In this document: positions 11,470 to 23,172 of the stretch, piece by piece | How positions within the stretch are numbered: the first letter of the stretch is position 1 | Layout: each line of letters opens with the position of its first letter | From: Flabesymbios commensalis | Lineage: Eukaryota; Annelida; Polychaeta; Terebellida; Flabelligeridae | DNA: 64,000 nucleotides | Direction: 5' to 3' | Assembly: GCA_964017125.1 (NCBI GenBank) | Contig: OZ024912.1 | Location: 63,842,390-63,906,389, forward strand | Translations under genes and position numbers: made by a program | Notes under the pieces: model-generated | Databases searched by the model: none | The model's input: the letters and a program-made list of their open reading frames with translations, nothing else | Told to the model about the DNA's origin: nothing

Positions 11470-12400
11470 GGCATATGTCGGGGAAGCTGTTAACAACAGG
11501 AGCGACATTACTGGGGGGCATATAGGCTGATAACAACAGTAAAAACAGGGCTGGAGGGGCCAGAGAAGCTGTTAACAACAGGAGCAACAGTATTGGAGGG
11601 GTCATGAAGGATGTGACCAACATGAGCAACAGCATTGGATGGGCCAGAGAGCTGTTAACAACAGGAGCAACAACATTAGAGGGGGCCATGAAGGCTGCTA
11701 ACAACAGGAGCAACGGTACTGGAGGAGTCAGAGAGGCTGTTACCAACAGGAGCAACATTATTGGAGGGGCCAGAGAAGCTGTTACCAACAGGATAAACAA
11801 TAGTGGAGGACGAGAAAAACAGTCCTGGAGGGGCCAGTGAAGCTGTTAGTAACAGGAACAACAGTGCTGGAGGGGACAGAGTGACTGTTAAAGGGACTGG
11901 CCCAGGCTAAAATCATCAAAAAATCGGTGATTTTATTTTGGGTTCTTAATATGACCATATGATGTAAGCATGTACATAGACTAGAACTGCAAAATTTTAT
12001 AATTTTTGTGCTGCGCATTCACCAGTTAGGCTAGATATAGAGACGAAATTCCTGATTTGTAATTATTGACAACCATGTCAAAAATAAGAAATGCGGGAAT
12101 TTCGTCTCTATATCTAGTCTAACTGGTAAGTGCGCAGCACAAAAATTATAAAAAATTGCAGTTCTAGTCTATGTACATGTTTACATCATATGGTCATATT
12201 AAGAACCCGAAATAAAATCACCGATTTTTTGATGATTTTAGCCTGGGCCAGTCCCTTTAACAATAGGAACAACAATGCTGCAGGGGCCGGAGAGGTTGTT
12301 AGCAACAGGAGCAACAAGGCTGAAGGGGCCGGAAAAGCTGTTAACAACAGGAGCAATAGTGCTAGAGGGACCAGGGAGGTTATTTACAACATGAGAATGT
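11470..12400. repeat. 42-bp minisatellite, interrupted
   Basis: Degenerate tandem units of the form GCTGTTAACAACAGGAGCAA then CAGTGCTGGAGGGGCCAGAG fill 11478-11887 and 12261-12400. The two halves are separated by the foldback MITE at 11892-12256. A related array occurs at 53550-54085 and 57504-57680. The spurious ORFs it creates on both strands (TNRSNGTGG-type repeats) are not supported as protein. Confidence 0.75.
11892..12256. mobile_element. 365-bp foldback MITE with TTAA duplication, copy 1
   Basis: It runs AGGGACTGGCCCAGGCTAAA to its mirror CAGTCCCT and is flanked by TTAA at 11888 and 12257. The arms of about 155-160 bp are almost perfect inverted copies around a short centre containing ACAACCATGTCAAAAATAAG. 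It has the same length as, and is nearly identical to, 18544-18908. TTAA flanks suggest piggyBac-type mobilisation; no transposase is present. Confidence 0.8.
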
Positions 12401-14339
12401 TGCACTCCGCTATATGCGATTTTGTGAAAAAGTAAGCTGTCATACTGTACACAGTCAGCCTCAAGACTGGAAAGGTTGTGCAAGCAGATTTGTGCCGGGA
12501 GAATGGGGCTGGAAGATTAAGGAAGGGAAAATGCTGCCCATCCAGATTGCTCTGCCACCTATGGGTCCACGAAATTAATGGAGATAATCAGGTGCAATTG
12601 CAAAGCCGGTTGCAGTACTGGCAGGTGCACATGTAACTACAATGTTCATATGCATGTGGAGCATGTAAAGGCATCAGCCTAATAACTTTAAAAAATAAAT
12701 TGATCTCAATTTAAATAAATGATTATTCTAAACGGTTTGTCACAAGTTATTTTATTTATTCAAGACATCTGGAAAACAATACAAATCACATCAAATGTTG
12801 CGTATAAAGCAGGACCATTTTAAAAACCGCGAGATAACAAAGTTCCTCTTTTCGTATTAGAGTATTATTTACGACACTACAGACCTCAACCAGTATATAT
12901 CCCGTTAAAATAAATGTTGTATTTTGTTTGCGGTTATCCAGAAATAGCCAGAAAATGATTGGACTAGAAGGTATGTACGTAGGCCTAATTTTAGGTTTTT
13001 ATATCGGAGAAAAAAATCCCTTTCAAATAAGTTAGTATTACATCAAATTGAACATTTTTCACATTTTTTCTTATTTATAACTCTTAAATGTATCTGGCAT
13101 GGCGTGATTACTATGAAGAGGCGAAAAATAGGCTTTGTTACCAAAATTGTGTCTTTAATGACCACTAGTTGATTTGCGGTAAATGTAAAATGACACCAGA
13201 AAATAAGAAAAACGACACCTTTCTTTGCACCTCAAAAAAATATATTTCCCATTCCTCTATCGGAGTAAAGTTTTGATATGTCATTCTAGGGATACTAATG
13301 AGACGTTTTACAATGAAAAACCTTTTGTTGCAATTAAAATTGCCATAAAATGACTGGACTAATACCAAACCTAGTTTAATACACTTTGCCAATGGAGAAT
13401 ACCCATCAAGATGGACCACTGATATAATTCATCCTGTTCACAAAATATCTTATCATAGTGAGTTCGCTAACTGCAGGAAGGTTACAGTTAAGTCATGCAT
13501 GAGAAAATTACTTGAATCTATACTTAACAGATGACTTTTAAAAATAATGATCCCTTTCAAGCTGGCTTTAAAAGCAACTCCCGGACAACCGCTAATATAT
13601 TCATAATTATATGCCATTATAGATAAACAAAGGTGTTTTTTACAAGCCCCTGTATACACGATTTGTTGATTTTACAAAAGCATTTGACTACATTGGCAGA
13701 TCAGCACTTTGTAATAAATTGCTGAGCAGAGAAATAGACGGATTTTTTAAAATGTAATAAAGGGTATGTTCTCTCAAGCTGAGTGCCGTGTAAAATTAGA
13801 TTAAAATATCAGTTACCATGGTGACATATCAAAAAGCGAATTTGGTGTCCTGCAAGGTGATATGCTCAGCCCCAAAATACTTACAGAATTTCTACAGGAT
13901 ATATCCTAATTATTTGATCAAGATCATGGTATCCCTTTAATATTTGTATACTTGTTATTTGCAAACGACCTTATCCTATTTTCAAATTTTGTTGATGGAT
14001 TGCAAAAGCAATTACCTGGCCTGCAGAGTTATGCTTCTCTATGGCATATTATAGTCAGCATTCATAAAACAAAAGTATATGACAACTTCTACTATGGTGA
14101 TAATGTAATAGAAAAATCTGAAAAATATAAACCCCTACTTAGGTGTTGTAGGCCTATATAGCACAATATCCTAATAATGTATCGAAAAAAACGTTCTCTC
14201 ACCTTGCTTCCCAAGCTGACAAAGCATATTTTTCTCTACACACGCGATCTCATCCTGTAGTCAGTAACTTGTGACCTGTTATTGCGCACAAGGTTTTTGA
14301 TTGTCAAATACTGCCCATCTAGATTAATATCCCTAGTCA

Positions 14340-15035
14340 AAACTTACATATACTTGTAGTTTTCTCAGATGTTGCCTAGACAAAACTGACTGGTCTGTGT
14401 AGTTTTAATAGATTAATATGCATAGACAAGCATACTTGTACTTGTAGTTTTACTGGAATTCTATGCCTAGACAAAGTTATTTGTACTTGTAGCTTCACTA
14501 GATTAAAATGCACAGACGACGCTTACTTGTACTTGTAGTTTTACCGGATTAATATGCATAGACAAAGCTTACTTGTACTTGTAGTTTTACTAGATTAAGA
14601 TGCTTAGATCAAGCTTAATACTTGTACTTGTAGTTTTACTAGATTAATATGCCTAGAAAAAGCTTACCTATACTTGTAGTTTTACTAGATTAAAATGCAT
14701 AGACAAAGCTTACTTGTACTTGTAGTTTTACTAGAATAAGATGCCTAGACCAAGCTTACTTGTAATTATAGTTTTATCAGATTATTATGCCTCGACAAAG
14801 CTTACATATACTTTTAGTTTTACTAGATTAATATACCTAGACAAAGCTTACCTATGGGCTTACTAGTAGTTTTACTAGATTAATATGCCTACACAAAGTT
14901 TATTTCTGTCTTGTTATTTTACTAGATTAATATACCTAGACAGAGCTTACTTGTGATTGCAGTTTACTAGATTAATATGCCTAGACAAAGCTTATTTTTA
15001 CTTGTATTTTTACTAGATTAATATGTCTAGACAAA
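14340..15035. repeat. About 46-bp minisatellite
   Basis: Roughly 14 degenerate units of TTACTTGTACTTGTAGTTTT then ACTAGATTAATATGCCTAGA then CAAAGC. It begins right where the plus-strand LINE fragment ends, so it may have grown from the LINE's 3' flank. Confidence 0.75.
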
Positions 15036-16263
15036 GCTTATTTGCCACTAATGGCGAATTTGCGATTGATCCCATCGTTCTAGAGTGAAAATGAAAAAAA
15101 AACATATTAATCCATTCATTCATAGACAATTAAGTGCAGAAATCACCCAACCGTAAGTCAACATTGGGTTATTTTCTCGGTCTGGCGTGATAAGTAAAAT
15201 GAGTTCCTACTCTTGAGCACGCACACTTTGATTAATCTGCCATTTAGCAATGACGCCTTTCATTCGAGCACACAAACAAGAGAATTCCAAATCAATATAA
15301 TATATCAGTTTATAGAACAACCATTAGGTGCACGTGCAGTCGTGCACCGCATGAGTGGTAAGGGCTGGACCATTATACGTGCTATTTATTTATCGTGGGG
15401 CATGAAAATGCAGAAAGCAAAGTGAGGAAATGTGATCAATCACTGAACCACCGCCCTATGGTGGCTCAATGCTGGCCACCGTCTCCGACGCTGTCACATT
15501 ATTGATCATCATCAGATTTAACGTCACATGTTTACTGGATAGTTGTGAAACCGTGACATCAACTGTTACAGGAGGCCGAACAGCGTAAAACACATATTGA
15601 ATATAGTCAAGGGGAAAAACTGTTTTGAGACTTATACAATGTTTTATTAGTTAATACTCTGGTACATTAGGATGCAGTAGTGGTCACAACAGAGCCGTAT
15701 GCCAAGTTGACATGCTTGGTCAAACTCTTTTGTCAGCACTAATCCAAGATAGCAGCCAGAATACATAATTTACCACAGAATATCATTAAATTAGTCGATT
15801 TCAAAGACATTGGTATACGTATCGAGTAAAAAAGGCAAAATAGTCTAGAGTGTATGTGTGTCAACTGTGAACACAACATCTTGACACTTTGAGCAATTTG
15901 CGCTAAGGGGCTGGGGACAAAATTCAAAATCAAATAGGCTTTTTCAGCAAATCAATAATTTTGACACAAGTGCAATACGTTTTTTTCCTGATATGATCCA
16001 TTTCTTATATTATTATCATGATTCAAGGTCATTTTCGTGGTCAAAATTTAAACTGGTATATGTGTATGTGTGTATATATAGCTGTGTAAATAATGGCCGA
16101 AGAATACGATGAAGACGTTTAGACAGAAATCATACCAACGCTTCTTTTTATATTGATAATGTTATTACCACGTTTGCTGTTTATATCATCATTTATCAAA
16201 ATGCTAATTTCGGGAAACATTTAATTTCACTGGAAAGTATCAGGAAATCCACCACACAATAAT
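15036..16263. other. Non-coding, repeat remnants
   Basis: Weak remnants of the CAATGCTGG/GGTGGCTCAATGCT MITE family lie at 15430-15500. No exon or intact repeat was otherwise recognised. Confidence 0.4.
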
Positions 16264-16505
16264 CAGGCTTGGGGCGAGTACTGGACAAAAGTACTCGAGT
16301 ACAAGTACAAGTACTTAAAAAAATGACGAGTACAAGTACAAGGAAAAGTACTGGATTTTCAAAAGTACCTGAGTACAAGTACAAGTACTTTGAAAAGTAC
16401 TTGAGTACAAGTACCGAGTACTTTCGTTGTAAACTTTAATTAATTACATAAAATTTAATAAATAAATAATTTATTATAATATATGTCACTTCATGTTGAT
16501 ATATG

Positions 16506-16840
16506 TGACCCGATCCGGCAAAATGAGGTTTAAGTCGCACTTTGGCAAATGATTATAAAGAAAATATTTTTTCTATTTAGTTTATTTGACTACAATTGTG
16601 TGGTATTTTCCAAAAGTGCCCAAATTGCCTTTTTGAACTTGAAATGCCATTTTCTCCAAAAAAAACGTAATTTCAGACTTCATATTTTTCTGAGTTTGTC
16701 GAGTCATATTTTCGGAGTTAAACACGCTACAGAGTTGTGTAATATACCACTTTAAAGGTGATTTTGTGTAAGTGCGGGATATCTTAATAACTCAATTATT
16801 TGAATATGCGACTGACGACTCATTTTGTCAGGTCGGGTCA
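16506..16840. mobile_element. MITE with TGACCCGAYC inverted ends
   Basis: TGACCCGATCCGGCAAAATG at the left mirrors CATTTTGTCAGGTCGGGTCA at the right. The flanks GATATATG and GATATAGA agree at six of eight bases, suggesting a decayed 8-bp target duplication and thus a hAT-like element. The 68-codon ORF inside has no recognised domain. Confidence 0.6.
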
Positions 16841-17190
16841 GATATAGATATATATGAGTGGTGAAAATAATATTTTATGGGACAGGCCTGTTATAGATAT
16901 TGCATGATGCCATGTACCAGCCAATAGTATGATATTGCATTTTCAAATCAGTGTACAACGTATTTTATGTTACATGTAGGCTTACTATTTGGCGAATCAT
17001 AATAAATAAATAAGCACATGCTAGTATACAAATTGTCTGTGTCTAAAGCTTTACGTTTCAAAACACGCTAATTTTGGGCCAGTGCCGCCGACATTTGGCT
17101 GCCACTGTAATACACGTTTAAATGAGCCTGAACACACATTGTGTCATGGAAAAGATCAAGGCTATTAAAGGTATACGGATCACAATTCTA

Positions 17191-17260
17191 CCCGGAAAAT
17201 CCAAAAGGCAGTATCTGCTTACTTGTAAAGTAAACAGAACTGCCTTTTGGCTTTGCCCGG
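17191..17260. repeat. 70-bp hairpin (CCAAAAGGCAGT arms)
   Basis: CCCGGAAAATCCAAAAGGCA at the left pairs with TGCCTTTTGGCTTTGCCCGG at the right, with TCTGCTTACTT and AAGTAAACAGA as inner arms. A decayed relative is at 9402-9490. Confidence 0.6.
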
Positions 17261-18215
17261 CAGATTTGTTTTGCGATGACAGGCACACTTTAGTTGCTGG
17301 TGACTGTGATATCAAATCAAATGTATTACCATAATACATGTATATCCGTACAAGATTCAGCCCGGGCATACGCTGAGAAATTAGCCTAGCATTATTAGTT
17401 TAAAAATATAAGGAAAGGAATATAATATAAAGCCGCCGTAGGCAGACAATTGACTCATTATGTAACCTCACACCTTTAACCCTTACGCGACACTAACGTG
17501 TTCAATTATATTTTTCTCTAATTTGTAGCTATAATTACTGACTCAATTTCTAGCTTCAAATGACAAACTACATAATCACGAAATTAAAAAATAGACAAAT
17601 AAAAAAATACATTTTTTGACTTACCTGTAGGGTAGTTTAGTTCGCTAGACACCTGACGTCTTGTAAACGTGTGCATGATTTCGTCTACTTTTATTTTTTT
17701 TATTTTTTTTGTTTTTAGTATGTACAGCGATCTGATTTTTTTTTGGATGAACCGCTTTATAAATGATTTGTAATAATGATATACAAAAAATAGTGGTGTC
17801 CCGCAGTTAAAGGGTGATGTATGCCGTCTAATTACTTTGGTCATCTTTGTTTGAACAGTACAGTATCATGTGTTAATCCTACGTACTTGCTGTTTAATTA
17901 TTGGCCCAATGTCGTGGACATTGGCCCGGCATTGTAAGTTCTCTGTAGGTAAGACGTCGCGTTGTCGCGGTCGTGTTTTTTGATATTTACACAACACTGG
18001 TACTGAGTTGTATGAGCTATGGCAGTTTTAATATATCTCAGTCCACACCGAGTCTCAACTGCTTGATAAAGATAACAATTATAAACTACTTGTTCACTCA
18101 AGTGATATTATTTGTCCGGTGCTGGGGAAATGTCGGCTAAGTGTCTACGCAATTGGGCCAATATTGTGCAAATATTATGCAAATACCGATCGATCGTCCC
18201 AACAAAAACGATATT

Positions 18216-20880
18216 TAATTGAAGATAGATAGATATTTATTGACGACGGTAAGTCTATGCAGACTTATGCGTCATTAAAATGAACATATGTACAACACTA
18301 TATACAACAGGATTAGTTCGGTAAAATATGCATGCTAAGTTAACTTAAACATGTTAAAATCAAACGACATTATATACTAAAACAAGCACAGGTTAAATAA
18401 AATATGCATGAGAACTATTTAAAATAACCTACAGTTAAGCAGCATTGGCATGATATTTTTAAGTTTCCCGCACCAAATCCAGAGATAAAATAGCTACTGC
18501 ATATAGCAAAAAACCCTCTGGAAAGCGTACGCGACACGCTTAAAGGGACTGGCCCAGGCTAAAATCATCAAAAAATCGGTGATTTTATTTCGAGTTCTTA
18601 ATATGACCATATGATGTAAGCATGTACATAGACTAGAACTGCAAATTTTTAAAATTTTTGTGCTGCGCATTCACCAGTTAGGCTAGATATAGAGACGAAA
18701 TTCCTGATTTGTAATTATTGACAACCATGTCAAAAATAAGAAATGCGAGAATTTCGTCTCTATATCTAGTCTAACTGGTAAGTGCGCAGCACAAAAATTA
18801 TAAAAATTTGCAGTTCTAGTCTATGTACATGTTCACATCATATGGTCATATTAAGAACCCGAAATAAAAACACCGATTTTTTGATGATTTTAGCCTGGGC
18901 CAGTCCCTTTAAGGTTTGAAAACAGCTATATGTGTATTTTGCTAAGCATATTACTAATGGTCGATGTGTACATGACATAATATATATAAATTTGTTGTCG
19001 TTTGAGAGTGAGTCAAATTCACTGTTGAGTAGTTTGCTTTCGGCAAGTAAACTAGTTCGCTGCGTAGCGAAGTAAGAGCAAGTAATTAAAAAATGAATTT
19101 CGTCATCAACAGAGTTTGATGTACATCTTTGACATATGCGCTGTTCTAGTGGTAGTTTTTGCGGTTTGACACGCCTTCCTCGTTCAATTTCTAGCATATG
19201 TGAGCTCATTCTTAATCTTGATAGTGCCTTCATCCACCTTGTGTCGGGGATGTAAAACAGTTATTCTTCTAGCGAGTGTTCGAATTTGAACTTTATGTAC
19301 GTACGTAATTTTATGGAGTTTCGGGCTTTGATAGACCAATCCACTTTATATGTATTAATCAAACATATTTTAACTTGTTTGATGAGACGATTGACATTTT
19401 CTACCCTATGATTTTCTCAAACGTCGCGGTGGTTTGTTCGGAAAAATAATGACCTGATGTGAGAGCACCAATTTGTTTCACCAATAAAGTCAAGAGACGC
19501 CAGTGAGTTGTACACGATTCTCAAATAACAGCTTCTAGGCAAGGAGATCAAACGAATCCAGTATTTCAAAGCTAGAATTTGTTGTTTTAAAAAGAGAGGA
19601 TACCTTCCTGTATCCCCATAAATAGTAACTGATGTGGTTTGTGTTTGACTCCAAGCATATTTTTCAAGAATCATAAATGGACTGTCTCAAAGTCCAATAT
19701 TTCTTTACCAATAAATAGTACCTCGCTACCATACATCAGTATTGGCTCTATTTGGGCTTGGAATACTTTTAGAGACAATTTTGGCGTTAGATGTCCTAAG
19801 TTGTGACTATAATTTCTAATTGTGAATATTGCTTTGCGAGCTTGTTCAGCCAGATACGAATGGTTTTTTACAAATATATCTTAATTATTACTACACCAAA
19901 GAACTAAATATTTATATTTGTGCACGATTTCAAGCGTATTTTCGGCCAGTGTGAAAGAAAATGAATGTTTAGCATATATTTGGTTGTAAATCACTATTTT
20001 TTGTTTTAGCAATGCTTATTATCAGATTCCATATTTCACAGTACTTGTAAAATAAGGCGATTTGTGCCTGTAGGCTCTCTGCAAATTCTGAAAAGAGGAC
20101 TATGTCGTCGGCAAATAGGAGGTACGCAAGGTATATGTCTCCTATCTTAAGACCGTATTTAAGATTTAAATATTTTCCGAGATCCTGCAGGAATTCATTG
20201 AAAAGTTTGGGGCTTAAGACACCCCCCTGCATGACACCATAACGGTTTTTAATCGGCTTGCTAATCTTGCCATTCCATTTAACTCGACATTGCGCTGCTG
20301 CAGTTTCAGGATAAGTGCATCTCTGTTTAAATAATCGAAAGCTTTGGTCAAATCTATACAACAAATGTAGAGCGGCTTCTTACGTGTTTTCTGAGTTTCA
20401 ACCAGATTGTACAACACAAATAAATTATCAGATGTACTACAATCTTTTTTAAAGCCTTTTTGTAAAGGATCATCGTCACGGCACACTAAGTTTTTGAATG
20501 ACAATCTATTTTCGAGTACAGATTCAAAAACTTTTGCAAGAGAGGGAATCAAAGAAACTTTCCGATAGTTCTGTGGATCTGACTTATCACCATTTTTGTG
20601 AACTGGGTATATCAACCCTTGTGCCCAGTCATCTGGATAATCCGCCGAATCGAAAATGGTATTGAATAAAGTTGTCAGTAAAGGTGTGAAATATTTAATG
20701 TCCGAAGAATATAACTCAATCGGAATTCCGTCAATTCTCGACGCTTTACCTTTTCTTATTATACCTAGAGCTTTCTCTACTTCGTCCAATTGAATTTTAC
20801 CATTGAGAATGTCATTCGATATGTCGTAATTATATCTATCAATAGGTATTTTTTGTTGTATAGTGTTGTATATTGAACCT
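18216..20880 (-). mobile_element. LINE reverse transcriptase region and 3' end
   Basis: Minus-strand LINE. At 20789-20214 the frame reads KGKASRIDGIPIELY, then DWAQGLIYPVHKNGDKSDPQ, NYRKVSLIPSLAKVFESVL and DLTKAFDYLNRDAL. A shifted frame (20364-19969) gives RYGVMQGGVLSPKLFNEFLQ and YLLFADDIVLFSEF with the catalytic FADD box. At 19233-18913 a C-terminal zinc-knuckle-like end reads CQRCTSNSVDDEIHFLITC, typical of LINE ORF2 tails. The 3' end at about 18216 carries TATCTATC units. The 365-bp TTAA MITE (18544-18908) cuts the last coding part. The reading frame changes at least once within the reverse transcriptase, so the copy is dead. The N-terminal endonuclease is not seen. Confidence 0.85.
18544..18908. 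mobile_element. 365-bp foldback MITE with TTAA duplication, copy 2
   Basis: Flanked by TTAA at 18540 and 18909. It is almost identical to 11892-12256, differing at only a handful of positions in the first arm. It is inserted in the C-terminal coding part of the LINE, so it is younger than that LINE. Confidence 0.8.
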
Positions 20881-21659
20881 ATAGTAATCTTGGTACATAG
20901 TCTTCAACGTTGGCCCAGCATTATACCACCATTGTTTCAATGCCTCATGTTTTCAGGGGCTTAGCTGCGAAGAACGAGGTGTTGTAAGTGTGATTCTTAA
21001 ATCTCGCGACATTATTGTTACAATCACGCCCCCCTTCAATGACAATGAAATACTGTATAGAATAGTCACTTGTAAATGTTATATATCAACACATATTCCT
21101 GTTTTCCAAAGAAACGTCTGTTGTCTTTTTTTTAATAGTAGTTATTTAATTATCTTGTGAACTACACGAAGATACTAGTATATACAAGGCAGAGCAAGCA
21201 ATTAGCTGCATGATATTGTAAAAAGATGCACTTTTGTTAAAAGTTGATGTAAGTAATTGGACTAGTTTTGAAGTAATTTCAAAGGATTTTGTCTGTGAGT
21301 TATTTTGAATCAATTTGAGATGACTAGTACTCGTAAAGTACTCGTTACAAGTACGAGTACAAGTACTTTTTAAAAGTACGAGTACTGAGTACCGACGAGT
21401 ACTGCAAAATCGGTACTCGAGTACCAAAGTACCGAAGTACCGAGTACTTTGGCCCCAAGATTGTCACACATATCTCATGAAGTCACATAATTATAAATAT
21501 CGAGTGGAATGTCGTTAGAATATAGTTTGGACAAACTCCACAATCACACAGCTATTGCTAACTACTAAAATACCACAATAACATAGGGTCTACTTCATAA
21601 ACTCCTATGATACTCACGTCATGAGTCACATACTATAAGCCCCAGAATGCCATTTATAC

Positions 21660-21748
21660 ACGTCGTCCCCTTGGATATGAAAGGTTGTATCTGCCAGCCA
21701 CTTAGTAAAGTGGCCGATACACCCTTTTATATCTTAGGAGACGATATG
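21660..21748. mobile_element. Short hairpin element, copy 4
   Basis: CGTCGTCCCCTTGGATATGA at the left mirrors TATATCTTAGGAGACGATAT at the right around CCACTTAGTAAAGTGG. Confidence 0.65.
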
Positions 21749-21749
21749 T

Positions 21750-22451
21750 ATATTTATGTTTTCATAATAACATTTTGGGGACCGAACTCACGACCAACCA
21801 CGTGGCTCCAATCTGGACAAATTAGTTTTGGTTAACATCTGATTGTGCAAGGTTCCTGAGCTCGGATCCCAGGTGAAAAATATGATTTCCCTCTTTACGA
21901 ATTAATTTACATTTTTGAGTGAAAGGTTCTCATTCTCATATCGCAGAATTTTTTTTGAATTGTGTTGAAAAAAATGTACTTCAAAAGCTTGGCGAATTCA
22001 CTTGTTTTTCAGCCGCCTGTTTTTTTTTGAAAAAAAACAGGGTGAATTCACTTTTTAAGGGCGGATTCACTCGAGAATTTACTATTGACTGGGCGAATTG
22101 AATCGGCGAGTTCATTTTTTATGGCATATTCACATATCAGGACAAATTCACCTAAGGGCGAATTCAGTGTTATTCGATCGTAAATATTCTAAGCTTCAAC
22201 CAGAAAACACAAGACGTCCAACCGATGCTTGTTTAATGTTGTTCCAGCATGGTTGACGGTTTGCCAGCATTTAATCAACATTAGTGATTGTCAGGCTCGT
22301 CCTTGAGCTCGTCAGAGACCAGGCTAATGACAGGTGACCAGAATGCCACTATAAGACAGTAACCCCGCGGAGCTTGACCTATTAAAAGATCAAGTCTACA
22401 GAACACACACCTCTGATTTGTTTCGGAAAATCGACCCCTTGCATGGCCACA
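21750..22451. other. Non-coding with GAATTCA words and MITE remnant
   Basis: 21900-22165 contains spaced GGCGAATTCACT/GAATTCACC words in both orientations, without clear ends. 22205-22290 is a decayed CCAGCATGGTTGACG-type MITE. No exon was recognised. Confidence 0.4.
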
Positions 22452-22658
22452 TTAACCGTTTCAGCGAGGTGACCCTGCTCCCCGAACTTAAAGAATTGAA
22501 ATATTATTTTATAATAACCGTAGGCTCATAACATAGGTATTTAAATAAAGCGAAAAGAGCTGGTCACTACGCCATTATTTTGTAAGTGTTTCAAATAAAC
22601 AAAAAAACGTTGTCCTCCATGATTTATACAAAAATATTTCAGCGCTTCAAATGTTTAA
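22452..22658. mobile_element. TTAA-type MITE (ACATCAGA family), complete-length copy
   Basis: Runs TTAACCGTTTCAGCGAGGTG to TTCAGCGCTTCAAATGTTTAA (last 20 bases counted from TCAG). It shares TCATAACATAGGTATTTAAA with 810-1024. Both ends carry TTAA or TTTAA. Confidence 0.5.
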
Positions 22659-22930
22659 CTAAGGTGTTAATTGTTGTATTATTCCTTGATATTTGTCATT
22701 CAATTGACGCTTGAATTGCTGGCAGAATTACCAGTTTGAAATGACTGTAAAATACACCTCGTTCAAACACTAGACCTGGTGTTTGATTGATTGTGATCGA
22801 CACTGCATTATTTAAGCCCAAGTACTGCCTACTGCCTTTTGCAGAGCAGTGTAACAGTAGTTGATGGGTATTTAACACCACCTGATGTGATAATAGCGTC
22901 TGTCATTGGGTGGGTATCGAGAAATACCCT

Positions 22931-23172
22931 TTAAGCCCTCACGATGCATTAAAGCATAATTTTACATCCCTGAAAACAGACTTAATTTTCCTACAACTAG
23001 GGGTTTTAGTTGGATTATTTCCATGAAACTGGTTCACAATACATGGCAATTTTCTTTACTTTTTTACCCACTTCAAATCATCTTCATCCACTACAAGTCG
23101 AGAATTGCGACAGCAATTCGCGGCTTGTAGTGGATGAAGATGACTATGTAAAGTCAGGCTTGAAAGGGTTAA
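22931..23172. mobile_element. TTAA-type MITE with CTACAAGTCGAG hairpin, copy 2
   Basis: TTAAGCCCTCACGATGC to GGCTTGAAAGGGTTAA. The inner hairpin pairs CATCTTCATCCACTACAAG with CTTGTAGTGGATGAAGATG perfectly, around GAGAATTGCGACAGCAATTC. It matches 6038-6294. Confidence 0.65.

Larger units (their letters stand above)
10006..13359. mobile_element. 3.35-kb element with long TIRs and TA target duplication
   Basis: The termini GTCCAGTCATTTT and AAAATGACTGGAC are flanked by TA on each side (10004-10005, 13360-13361). The inverted arms extend for about 370 bp (10006-10386 against 12995-13359) with many mismatches and a few indels. Between the arms lie a hairpin element (11114), a 42-bp minisatellite and a TTAA foldback MITE, but no recognisable transposase. 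The TA duplication suggests Tc1/mariner-type insertion. The interrupted LINE frame confirms the boundaries independently. Confidence 0.7.
9905..14330 (+). mobile_element. Degraded LINE (non-LTR retrotransposon), split by a DNA element
   Basis: The left piece (9905-10005) reads KYKNAPGVDGIPAKIYKHG, the start of a LINE reverse transcriptase. The right piece (13362-about 14330) continues with a homologue of the YRKVSLIPSLAKVFESVL region (FANCRKVTV...LLESILNR), then SKSEFGVLQGDMLSPKI, then LLFANDLILFSNFVDGLQKQ. The last replaces the FADD box with FAND and aligns with LLFADDIVLFSEFAESLQAQ of the minus-strand LINE at 18216-20880, so both belong to one family. Several stops and frame changes make it a dead copy. 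A 3.35-kb element with TA duplication (10006-13359) sits inside the reverse transcriptase. Confidence 0.75.
16268..21459. mobile_element. 5.2-kb element with GAGTAC-repeat ends
   Basis: The ends are CTTGGGGCGAGTACTGG (left) and GTACTTTGGCCCCAAG (right), inverted. Each end carries a block of AAGTAC/GAGTAC words (16274-16420; 21326-21450). Including the next bases, CAGGCTTGGGGC and the complement CAATCTTGGGGC would suit a hAT-like CA start, but no clear 8-bp duplication is visible. Inside are a TGACCC MITE, hairpins and a minus-strand LINE with its own MITE. No transposase was recognised. Confidence 0.5.

Noticed and set aside
11423-12483. Several ORFs of 60-125 codons on both strands with repeated NNRSN or PPxLLLLL sequence
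   Set aside because: All arise from the 42-bp minisatellite, whose unit length is a multiple of three and free of stops in several frames.
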